From the NCBI GenBank assembly GCA_019925795.1, contig CM034312.1:26997914-27061913 (forward strand): a stretch of DNA of 64,000 bases, in the 5' to 3' direction. This document shows positions 1-9,375 of this stretch, one piece after another (the stretch's first letter is position 1; each line of letters opens with the position of its first letter). Below the pieces are notes generated by a model. The model worked only from the letters and a program-made list of their open reading frames with translations. It was not told the origin of the DNA and did not search any database. This DNA is from Dendrobium chrysotoxum (Eukaryota; Streptophyta; Magnoliopsida; Asparagales; Orchidaceae). Both the position numbers and the translations under genes were made by a program.

Positions 1-3000
1 CATAGTTACAATGGGGATTTTCTCGAGTAGGTGCATTATGTATTGGTGATATTTCAGGAGTTTAGGATTCAAAACCTTATAGGTCCCTGCAACTTGGTTG
101 ATCACCAGTTGAGAGTCACCATAGATCTTAATCTCTTTAATCTCCATTAGGATTGCAAGTTCCAGACCAGTTATCAAAGCTTCATACTCAGCTTCGTTGT
201 TCGTACAAGGTTCTGATAAATGGTAGGAAAAATGCATCATTCCCTTATCCGGTGTTATGAAAACCAGACCGACTCCGGCTTTTCCAGGAATAGTAGATTG
301 AGGTGTTTTGCCCCTTTGAGAGGACGCTGCACCATCAAAATACATTTCCCAGGTTTGGACATTGGATTCCTCGAAACTCATGATTTGCTCGTCAGGTAAA
401 TCATCATTTAGAGGAGATTCCGCCGGTAGCGGGTGTGCCGCAAGGAAGTCGGCGACGGCCTGCCCTTTCACAGCACGCAGGGGAATAAAAGTGATTTCAA
501 ATTGTAACAATATCATAGACCAACGAGCCAGACGTCCTGACAACGTGGGCCGGGTCATAAGATATTGCAGGGGATTGACACTGGAAATCAGACTGACCTG
601 ATGAGAAAGCATGTAATGTCTTAGTTTTTGTGCTGCAAAGACTAAGGCAAGGCAATGTTTCTCAATTGCAGGGTATCGAATTTCCGTTGGAAGTAATCTC
701 CGACTCAAGTAGTAGAGGGCATTCTCTTTCCCATCGTCATTGATTTGAGCTAGAAGAGCCCCAAGAGATTCATCAAGGGCTGCAGTGTAAAGGATTAAGG
801 GTCTTCCCGGAATGGGGGCTGCCAAAACTGGCAGATTTGTCAGGTATTGTTTGATATTTTCGAAAGCATTTTGACATTTCTCGTCCCAAATGAACTTGGC
901 GTCCTTTTTAGCTAGGACAGAGAATGGTTGACATCTTCCAGAAAGATTAGAAATGAATCTTCTTATATACGCCAGCCTGCCCTGGAGGGATCTCAGTTGA
1001 GTGAGACTCTTAGGAGGCGGCATATTTAAAATAGCTTCAATTTTGGCAGGATCAATTTCGATTCCACGGTGCCTGACTACGAAACCTAAGAATTTCCCTG
1101 ACGTGACGCCGAAAGCGCACTTCAAGGGATTCATTTTAAGGTCGTAGCGGCGCAACCGCTCGAAAACGGTTCTTAAATCATAAAGATGAGCCTCTTTCAC
1201 TCTACTCTTGACGACTAAATCGTTGATGTAACATTCGACTTGATTATGTATTAAGTCATCAAAGATATGAGTCATGGCCCGCTGGTATGTTGCACCAGCA
1301 TTTTTGAGGCCAAAGGGCATCACTTTATAACAAAAGATCCCTATAGGACTTCTGAATGCGGTGTTTCTCTCATCTTCTGGGGCCATCTTGATTTGATTAT
1401 AACCAGACGAGCCATCCATAAAGGAGAAAACAACGTGCGAGGAGGCAATATCCACCATGAGTTCTGGGATTGGCAAAGGAAATTCATCCTTAGGACATGC
1501 CTTGTTCAAGTCTCTATAGTCAACACAGACCCGGATTTGACCATTTTTCTTTCGAACTGGCACGACGCTGGCTACCCAAGAAGGATATTGTTCTTCTCGA
1601 ATAAATCCAGCCTCTGCCAACTTCTTGACTTCAGAAACGACTTGTTGTTCGATCTCCAGACGCATACGTTGTGGAGCTTGCTTGACAGGAATGGCATCAT
1701 GCCGGATTCCAAGTTTATGGACTGCTACGTCAGCGGACAACCCCGGCATTTCGTCGTATGTCCAGGCGAAGCAATCTTTAAACTCGGATAGAAGTTGAAT
1801 TAGATCTTTAGACTCATCCTCACTCAACAGAGAACTTATGAAAGTGGGGCGAGGGTCATCCTCTGTTCCAAGATTGATTTCTTTAAGTTCATCGACTGTT
1901 GATTTAATTTCTTCTTCGAATTCGGGGGGTGCATCCTGAACCTGAAGTTCGTCAGAATTATCAAAAGTCTCCAAACAAAGTCCATCGAACAAATCAATGA
2001 CTTCAGTAGGGACATTTTTAAATTCAGGACGACTAGTTATCATTAGACAAAATTCGTCATCGTCAAATGATCTAACGGTACTAAAGCTGATACCACTGGT
2101 CCAATGTTTATTAAATTTTGAATTCCAAAGACTTTCGTGGTATCTAGCCTGACCCTTAGTCCATTGACTCGGAGCAAAACCTTTAGAAATAAGAGACTTA
2201 ACACCAGCAGGAAAGTAGCCAAAAGGTAATTCCATTAATTCATTGAAATTTGCCTCTTCAAGGATTACATCATCTTCATTCCTTGAAGAGGAAGAGCCAG
2301 GGAAGAACTTCTTGGCTTTCCTCACTTCTCCATCTAAGTTCGGAGCATCCTTAATTACTAACCCTGAGACCCTGTCAGCAGACAGTGGGGTTAAGGTTAA
2401 GGATTCAACCGTTCTATTAAGCTTTTCATATAAACTCAATTCAGGCTCGTCATTTTGAATATTTGATTTTGTATCCTCTTGGTCGCTATCCGATTCTAAA
2501 GTGAGATCAAACTTCGGAGGAGGATTGATTTTTGTATAGTCAAAAGCAAATCTGGCACCCCTTTTTCTTGAATCCTCATCAGAACTTGTTTCGAGTTCGA
2601 CATAGATCGGGGAATTTCTTTTTTCAATTGAAGGGCGACCTCGACCGCGTGCTCTTTGGGCCATCCTCCCACCTCTTTGAGGTACAATGTTTGGAGGCCT
2701 GAAGATTACACGCTCGACATCGTCTTCACTACTTGAGTTTTGTCTCTTTTGATTTTTGATTTTTTCTTTTCTCAATCTTTGAATTGCTTTTGAACTTTGA
2801 TTTTCTGCCTTTTCCTCCTTGATGTTGATCTCTACCTTAGAACAGGTAGTGGACCCTTTAGGAACGTAGTACGCCGCATCCTCGTAGATCCCGATCTCGT
2901 GAATAGAGAATGGTTGCAGATCACCCTTAATTTCAAACTCAATGCCATCTCGTTGGTACTTGATGCATTGATGTAGGGTAGAAGGAACCATCCTATACTC

Positions 3001-6000
3001 ATGGATCCAGGGCCTTCCTAAGAGCGCATTAAAGGACGTTGCCGAATCAATTATATGAAATTTCGCTTCAGTTTTTAATTCTCCTATCTCTAGAAGAAGG
3101 GTAACTGAACCTAAAGCCTTCTCGCCCTTCTCATTGAACCCACGAAGCACTAACTTATCAGTTGAGAGCTTTCTAGTATCAATTCTAAGGTATGCGAGAG
3201 TCTTTATGTTCATCACGTTGACCGATGCACCCGGGTCAACTAAAACTCTTGATAACTTAAACTTGCCCATATTTACTGTGATGTAAAGTGGACGATTGTG
3301 GTCGGCAGTTCCAAGGAGTAAATCTTCGTCAGAGAAGGTAACCCCAGGGATTTCTTTAAAGTACAAAGCTTCTTCCTCGGAAGTTGAGGCTAATTGAGCT
3401 AAGCAAATCTCTGGGTCGAGAAGTGCTTTAATCAGAGTCTCCCTCATCTCTTTTGAAAGGACAAGGGCATCATAAATGCTCAATTTGGCAGGCAACTTCC
3501 TAAGGTGAGCTAAGACATTGTAATCAACACTTGGAACATTAACGTTGGGACCCGGTGGATTTGAAAGAATTGGAGTTGATTGTTGAGCGGGGATTTGAAT
3601 TGGATCATCAGAAACAACTTGTTTTCCTTTATCCTGAGGAGGTAGCCTAGGGGGTAAGACCTTCCCACCACGTAGTTGTACTTGCACGACTTCATCGGAA
3701 GAACAAACTACAGGGGAGTCTACACTCTCCTTAGGCGATTGATTGTCGTTATCTGAGCGAGAGTCTGAATCTGAAAAGTCTATCACGACAGGACTCCCTT
3801 GAAAGTTAATTTCAGGGGTTTCACTATCTGATAAGACATCAGATTCATTTCTCTCTTGAAGAGTCAAATCTGGAGAGTTGAGTGTTTGAATTTCTTGATT
3901 GATCTCGACTTGTTCTTGATTATTTTCAACAGAAGAGTCATTAACATCTTGATTCTCAACATTAATCATCAAAATATGGGCAGAAGGATCAGACTTTTTA
4001 TTTAATTTTCGACCCTTTGCCTTTGATGGGGCAAAGTAAAAGTCAGATAATTTCAATGGTGACAGAGGTTTTGAGCCACCATCAACCACTTGTACAGATC
4101 TCTCATCAACAAATTTCCTCTCTACAGAAAGTTCACTCTTTTCATTTTTATTCAGTACAGTAGTTCCTAAGACTACTGGAGAGGAAATTGTCCCAACGTC
4201 CTCCTGCGAAGCCTCGAGGTCAACCTCCCAGATCGGGTCCCGGGCTCTCGTCGGTAACTGTTGAGAAAGACGAAAAGATTTATTAATCGACTTTTTAAAT
4301 GCCCGGGATAGTGCTATATCCCAACCATCTTCAATGGACAGAGAAGAGTTAGAATTCATACCTGAGATAGATTTGACAGACCCCTGATCCGGATCGACCA
4401 GGTACTCCTTTGGAATTATAATATTACCTTGACGGAAGTTCTTTTCTAGCCAATCTTTGAAGACAATGCAGTCTTCGATTGTGTGGCCTAACATGCGATG
4501 GTAGGGGCAAAAAGTTGGATCATCCTTCTTATTTGCCTCTTCCGGCTTCTTGGCCTCCGGCAATCGAAAATCTGGCTTCTTCTGAAGACTTTTAAAGATC
4601 TTTCTCACTGACTCCCTTTTAAATGGATATGTACGAGCCAATCTCTCTTTAAAAGAAATCGGGTGAGAATCTCTTGTAGGTTGAGAAGTTACCTGAAAAG
4701 GTGGAGATTTTTGAATTTGTTGTGTTGGAGAATTACCGGACTGAACATTCATTGGTTTCTTCCCCTTATCGACAGCTGAAACCATTGCTGTTCTCTTTTC
4801 AAAGGATTTCAATGGTTTGCTAGCCTTCTTTTCCTCGGTAGAATCCTTCAGGAATGGCATTTTAGAAGCCTCTTCCTGTAGATTACTAGCCTTATTCAAA
4901 AGTTTTTCGAAGGTTTTGATAGTGAAACCCTTCAGGAGAAAAGCAATAGGCCCGTGGATGTTCTTTAAAAGAATCTCCACTGCATGTTGCTCTTGCAACT
5001 GGGGTTCACACTTCATCGAGAGATTTCGCCATCTCAAGATGTACTCAACCAAAGACTCTCCCGGTTTTTGTTTTTCGATGACGAGATCACCAACGGTTAC
5101 ACGCTGCTGAGCTCCTGAGAATCTCTTTAAGAATAAACTCTCGAGCTCTGTGAATGTTTTCACTGAACCATTAGGTAAATCTGCGTACCACTCAAAAGCA
5201 ATACCGGATAGACTACTCACAAACTGGCGAAAGAGTAGAGCATCTGACCCTCCTGCGTTGCAACAACTCACTCGGAAGTGGGCCAGGTGCTGTCTTGGGT
5301 TTTCTAACCCACTAAAAACTTTAAATGAAGGTGGCACAAAGCCTTTAGGATAAGAAACTGAATCATATTCTTCAGGGTAGGGTCTACCCTTTGGAATGGA
5401 TACAGTCCCTTGAGAATGGGCTAAGGCCTCCCTTACCTGGGTTTCAATCATCTGGCGGATATCTTTGTCGGCTGGAGAGGTTGGGGAAGCAACCTCTGGA
5501 GTTCTAGGACTTGATTCTATTTTCCTGCTGTACTCACCCACTATGTGTGTTGTAGGTTGCAACTGCTCGGATTGAGATTGTTGTACCTTGATCATCTGAT
5601 TTTGCATCTGTTCCATTCTGAGCATCATCTGTTTAATTTTGCTCTCCAGACTCTTGATGTATTCATCTTTCTCATTCAATTTAATTGATCCATCAGAGTC
5701 TGAATCTACTGCTGCAGAGGCTTCTTCTTTACCAGATCGGTGTCTTGAAGGTTCAGCATCTTTATTTGATGCTCTGGTCTCAACCATACAAATGTTCCCA
5801 GCTGAATCTTCTTCCATCAGATCATCTGCTTCTGGATCAAAGGCTTCAATTGCTTTGTTTTTGAGTATGTCCCTTATTTCTTGTACCACCTCATCGACCG
5901 GTCTACCCTCAATTGACTCGAGATCGATTGGTAGGTACCCTTTATAGTTAATCATCTCTTCAAATTCCTCATCTCCGAACTGGGTGAGGATCTCTTGGAT

Positions 6001-7353
6001 TTTCAAATCGTCAGCAGTAGGTTCTGCCACCAACTGATCTAACATCTCTTGATCGTCCTCAAGTTCTGTCCCCTCCCCTCCGACTGTCCCGGGGTCGGTA
6101 GTCGTGAGGGTGACATCCTCAACAGGGTGAGGGATATCTAACTTAACAGGTGACGAAGGAGTTTGACTTGTAGGAACTCCAACATCAATCCGAGGAGAAT
6201 CCTCACATCCCTGAATAAAGAGTCGGGGGACCTTAACAGGTGACTGGACTGGTAACTGAGCTGATGATTGAACTGGTGTCTCTCTAATCTGAATCCCAAC
6301 AGTTCTGCTTATCTTCATTGGTACATAAGGTTCATCCAAAGGTATGGGCCTCTTGCCCTTAACATCAACTGGTGGTAAATCTTTGACGATCTCTTTTGAT
6401 TTGGCTATCACAGGGGCCAACTTTGAGAGTCTTGAAGGGGGAACTGGAGGTCTACCACTGAGAGGGTGACTCCTACCAGACCCAGTTAAAACTATCTCCT
6501 CAGTTTTGGCAGTTGGGAGGCGAGGCACCCAATGATATCCATCTACTAACACTGAGGCAACTGGTTGCTTAACAAACTTTTTGTTTCTCCTCACTGGCTG
6601 AGGAGTCAGGTTTCTTGCTTCAGATTTCTCTTCTTTCAAAACTTCTTTCTCAAGTTTATGTGAGATCACCCCCTTCAGGTGTCTTACATATTGTTCTTTG
6701 GTCTGACCTGTCTCAGCAGCACAGGTATGAATGATGTTCCTTAACATCCTAGTTCTCAAAGTGTTCTTCTCCTTGGTGGTTCTCTTAACAGTGTAGTCGA
6801 CCGGGCTAGGTGGAGAGCTAGCAATCCGCGTGACTCTCTCCTCCCCTGCAGCAGCTGCGAGGGGGTGAAAACGACTCCCTTTCAGGAGTGGAGAAGAGGC
6901 AGGGATAGGCAGCTCCTCAGCAGCCTCAGGCTCAACTAAACTCAAGGCTTTCTGTTCAGCTATCTTCCTTGACTTAGTAATTTTCTTCCTTATCCTTCTC
7001 AGGTAGTTCTTCCTAGCACTCTTAGTGCCAAACAGTGCTGCAGAACTAGAAGACCCTTTTTCAACAGTAGATTTTATTTCAATTTTCTTGTCCTCACTCT
7101 GGACTGAGGGTGCAGAAGGTGTAAGGGTAGCACCTGCTGCCAGTTCCAACACTGGGGGAAGGTCACTCGTAGCTCCCACAGTTAGTTCCACTACTGGACC
7201 ATTCTCGCCCTCAGCAGCGAGATTGATGATTGTTCCACCATTAACAGACAGTTTCAGAGTCTTGAAACCCATCCCAAACTGAATCGCACTGCTATGAATT
7301 AACTCTTCGACTTGGAGGTCTCGGTCAACGGAGAACAGAAGTTTCCCAGCCAT
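1..7353 (-). CDS. Tat-type gag-pol polyprotein (gag, protease, RT, RNase H, second RNase H), C-terminus off window
   Basis: One frame stays open for 2,451 codons from ATG 7353 to the window edge; I read every codon and found no stop. An in-frame TAA at 7441-7443 precedes the ATG. By residue: basic, Pro/Ser-rich N-terminal extension 1-550; coiled coil about 559-590; Retrotrans_gag core about 660-790 (FEWYADLP); knuckle C949-X2-H952-X4-H957-X4-C962; protease DPGA at 1373-1376; RT about 1910-2090 with first catalytic Asp D1980 (FMDG) and motif YIND at 2042-2045; a first, degenerate RNase H about 2130-2250; a second, archaeal-type RNase H with D2340, E2387 and D2413. Integrase should follow off-window. 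The RT motif is normally YxDD, so one catalytic Asp is now Asn and this copy is probably inactive despite its intact frame. Confidence 0.9.
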   Translation of the reverse strand, partial: MAGKLLFSVDRDLQVEELIHSSAIQFGMGFKTLKLSVNGGTIINLAAEGENGPVVELTVGATSDLPPVLELAAGATLTPSAPSVQSEDKKIEIKSTVEKGSSSSAALFGTKSARKNYLRRIRKKITKSRKIAEQKALSLVEPEAAEELPIPASSPLLKGSRFHPLAAAAGEERVTRIASSPPSPVDYTVKRTTKEKNTLRTRMLRNIIHTCAAETGQTKEQYVRHLKGVISHKLEKEVLKEEKSEARNLTPQPVRRNKKFVKQPVASVLVDGYHWVPRLPTAKTEEIVLTGSGRSHPLSGRPPVPPSRLSKLAPVIAKSKEIVKDLPPVDVKGKRPIPLDEPYVPMKISRTVGIQIRETPVQSSAQLPVQSPVKVPRLFIQGCEDSPRIDVGVPTSQTPSSPVKLDIPHPVEDVTLTTTDPGTVGGEGTELEDDQEMLDQLVAEPTADDLKIQEILTQFGDEEFEEMINYKGYLPIDLESIEGRPVDEVVQEIRDILKNKAIEAFDPEADDLMEEDSAGNICMVETRASNKDAEPSRHRSGKEEASAAVDSDSDGSIKLNEKDEYIKSLESKIKQMMLRMEQMQNQMIKVQQSQSEQLQPTTHIVGEYSRKIESSPRTPEVASPTSPADKDIRQMIETQVREALAHSQGTVSIPKGRPYPEEYDSVSYPKGFVPPSFKVFSGLENPRQHLAHFRVSCCNAGGSDALLFRQFVSSLSGIAFEWYADLPNGSVKTFTELESLFLKRFSGAQQRVTVGDLVIEKQKPGESLVEYILRWRNLSMKCEPQLQEQHAVEILLKNIHGPIAFLLKGFTIKTFEKLLNKASNLQEEASKMPFLKDSTEEKKASKPLKSFEKRTAMVSAVDKGKKPMNVQSGNSPTQQIQKSPPFQVTSQPTRDSHPISFKERLARTYPFKRESVRKIFKSLQKKPDFRLPEAKKPEEANKKDDPTFCPYHRMLGHTIEDCIVFKDWLEKNFRQGNIIIPKEYLVDPDQGSVKSISGMNSNSSLSIEDGWDIALSRAFKKSINKSFRLSQQLPTRARDPIWEVDLEASQEDVGTISSPVVLGTTVLNKNEKSELSVERKFVDERSVQVVDGGSKPLSPLKLSDFYFAPSKAKGRKLNKKSDPSAHILMINVENQDVNDSSVENNQEQVEINQEIQTLNSPDLTLQERNESDVLSDSETPEINFQGSPVVIDFSDSDSRSDNDNQSPKESVDSPVVCSSDEVVQVQLRGGKVLPPRLPPQDKGKQVVSDDPIQIPAQQSTPILSNPPGPNVNVPSVDYNVLAHLRKLPAKLSIYDALVLSKEMRETLIKALLDPEICLAQLASTSEEEALYFKEIPGVTFSDEDLLLGTADHNRPLYITVNMGKFKLSRVLVDPGASVNVMNIKTLAYLRIDTRKLSTDKLVLRGFNEKGEKALGSVTLLLEIGELKTEAKFHIIDSATSFNALLGRPWIHEYRMVPSTLHQCIKYQRDGIEFEIKGDLQPFSIHEIGIYEDAAYYVPKGSTTCSKVEINIKEEKAENQSSKAIQRLRKEKIKNQKRQNSSSEDDVERVIFRPPNIVPQRGGRMAQRARGRGRPSIEKRNSPIYVELETSSDEDSRKRGARFAFDYTKINPPPKFDLTLESDSDQEDTKSNIQNDEPELSLYEKLNRTVESLTLTPLSADRVSGLVIKDAPNLDGEVRKAKKFFPGSSSSRNEDDVILEEANFNELMELPFGYFPAGVKSLISKGFAPSQWTKGQARYHESLWNSKFNKHWTSGISFSTVRSFDDDEFCLMITSRPEFKNVPTEVIDLFDGLCLETFDNSDELQVQDAPPEFEEEIKSTVDELKEINLGTEDDPRPTFISSLLSEDESKDLIQLLSEFKDCFAWTYDEMPGLSADVAVHKLGIRHDAIPVKQAPQRMRLEIEQQVVSEVKKLAEAGFIREEQYPSWVASVVPVRKKNGQIRVCVDYRDLNKACPKDEFPLPIPELMVDIASSHVVFSFMDGSSGYNQIKMAPEDERNTAFRSPIGIFCYKVMPFGLKNAGATYQRAMTHIFDDLIHNQVECYINDLVVKSRVKEAHLYDLRTVFERLRRYDLKMNPLKCAFGVTSGKFLGFVVRHRGIEIDPAKIEAILNMPPPKSLTQLRSLQGRLAYIRRFISNLSGRCQPFSVLAKKDAKFIWDEKCQNAFENIKQYLTNLPVLAAPIPGRPLILYTAALDESLGALLAQINDDGKENALYYLSRRLLPTEIRYPAIEKHCLALVFAAQKLRHYMLSHQVSLISSVNPLQYLMTRPTLSGRLARWSMILLQFEITFIPLRAVKGQAVADFLAAHPLPAESPLNDDLPDEQIMSFEESNVQTWEMYFDGAASSQRGKTPQSTIPGKAGVGLVFITPDKGMMHFSYHLSEPCTNNEAEYEALITGLELAILMEIKEIKIYGDSQLVINQVAGTYKVLNPKLLKYHQYIMHLLEKIPIVTM

Positions 7354-9357
7354 TGCAGAAGGTTTGATTGTCTGAAATTTGAAAGAGAAGACTTGAATCA
7401 AACTTTTGAAATTAGATTTTGACAAGAAATTTTCTATATTTTATCGCATAAATCGAATTATGGGAACTATAATCCGATATATAGTGATAAAGTATAGATA
7501 TCAATTTTGACTTGAAGAAAATTTGAATTTTTGTTGTATATGTTCAACTACAAGAGAATGTTGTAGAGAACGTATAACAACGATGGTCTGGATTTGATTT
7601 GAAAGAGTTTGACAGGGGTTTGAAATTTTGAAAATTGAAAGATTTTCTTTGACTATTTGAAACCATTAAGTCGGATTTGATTTCAACTTAATAGTTAACA
7701 AAATATCAAAGAAAGTCAAGGAGTTTTGACTCGACTCTCATATCCCACTGATCAGGCTAGGGATAAGATGTCAGAGGTTTGACTTGATGAAAAGACTAGA
7801 TGATTAAATTTGAATCTGGAAATAGTACATGTTATACTACAAGAGAATGTTGTAGTAGTACATGTGACAGTGAAAATTGATTTTGAATTGAAAGGGAATT
7901 TGAACGACTCAAAAATCCGGCAGTACCTCCCCTTATTTTTGAAACTTGAGGTGTTGAATTTACATTCAACAAGACAGTTTACAAACATTAGGGAAGATTT
8001 TACAGGAAGGAACTCGACTCTTTATATCTTATCAAAGATAAAATGTCAGAGTTCAAAAATTTGAAAGATATTGAAATTAAATGTTGAATTTGAATTATCA
8101 GTGTTCATCTACAAGAAGTATTGTAGAAGAACATTCGACACGTGACGATTAAAACTTGAAGAGAATTGAACGGATATTTCTAAAAATTTGAATTTCCGGC
8201 AGCACCTCCCCTTATTTTGAAACTCGAGGTGTTGAATTTGCATTCAACTCGACGGTTTACAAATGTTAGGGAAAGCTAGGGAAAATCACTTGACTCTTTA
8301 CATTTCAAAAGAATGATTTAAAATGAAATGTCAAAGATTGATTTATCCGGATAAATTTGAATAAATATTGCATATATTAAGCTACAACAATAGTTATAGA
8401 GAAATATATGGCAATGCATTTTGAACTCGATTGACTTTGAAAAGAGAAAAATTTTTGAAAATCCGGCGGCATCTCCCCTTACTTTTGAAACTCGAAGTGT
8501 CGAACTTATGTTCAACAAAACGGTTTACAAACCTATAAGAGGGAGATTCTAAGAAATCAACCTGACTCTTTCATTCTGATGAGTGACTCAGAATGTAATG
8601 TCAAGGATTGAAATGACCGGAGAAGTTGAAAGTGCATTAACTATATACAACTACAATCATTGTTGTAGAATATATAGTTGCAATGATTATTATAACTTGA
8701 AAAGAGATGTTTGAAAAATTTTAAATTTCGGCAGCATCTCCCCTTATTTTGAAACTCGAAGTGTTGAACATATGTTCAACATAACGGTTTACGAAAACAG
8801 GGGGGATGTTATAAGCTAACCTGACTCTTTCATTCCGACTAGTGATTCGGGATTGAAATGTCAAAGGTTAAATTAACCAGAAAATTTCAAACTTTGGATT
8901 AAAATTTGAAAGAGGAATCTATATCCCATCACACATATTGAATTATAGGAATTACAATCCTATATGTAATTATAGGATATAGGAATCGATTGAGATTTGA
9001 AGACCATGAGATTTTGCTGGATAACTGAAATTATGACTTTGAAGTTAAAGAAATCTCCTGTAAATTATGAAACTTAGCACGCTATGGATTTATTCGCATG
9101 CGAGTTTGCAACATATATAATAAGATTTTGATAAGCTTGGCTTGACTCTTTTGCTCTACCAATAAACTTGGAGGCAAAATGTCAAAGCCCAGCTTGAAGG
9201 AAGATTTCCTACACTCACCTCTCTTTTAACATGTCTTAATTGAGTTAGCCACCCTCACCCAAGGAAGAAATGGGTAGAGGGACCAACGGAAGAAAGGTAG
9301 TCAAAACTTCCGATGCAATAAAATTTGTACCGCTATTAAAGATGGAGAGAGAGATTA
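7354..9357 (-). other. Untranslated leader of the Tat element
   Basis: About 2 kb between the primer-binding site and the polyprotein ATG, with no coding potential. The central part holds the hairpin-bearing tandem repeat described separately. Degenerate flanking copies of the palindrome are visible near 7440-7500 and 8925-8990. I see nothing recognisable in 8990-9357. Confidence 0.7.
7533..8830 (-). repeat. Tandem repeat, about 270 bp per unit, each with a palindrome
   Basis: Two landmarks recur. The core CTACAA-N6/7-TTGTAG (TTATAG in the fourth unit) lies at 7548, 7837, 8109, 8382 and 8651, giving steps of 289, 272, 273 and 269 bp. A second block, CTCCCCTTA then TTTTGAAACT, starts near 7925, 8205, 8470 and 8737. 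Units are diverged, so the array is not recent. Arms around each core extend the dyad to about 35-45 bp. Tandem arrays in untranslated regions are known for Tat/Ogre elements and can seed satellites. Confidence 0.8.
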
Positions 9358-9375
9358 TCCCCAGTGGAGTCGCCA
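9358..9375 (-). promoter_or_regulatory. Primer-binding site of the Tat element
   Basis: The minus strand reads TGGCGACTCCACTGGGGA. It starts with TGG, as the complement of a tRNA CCA end must, and matches the form usual in Tat/Ogre elements (attributed to tRNA-Arg). A 5-bp A-run on the minus strand separates it from the CAACA end of the LTR. Confidence 0.8.

Noticed and set aside
1267..1791. 174-codon plus-strand open frame
   Set aside because: Exact antisense of the Tat RT coding frame; no domain of its own.
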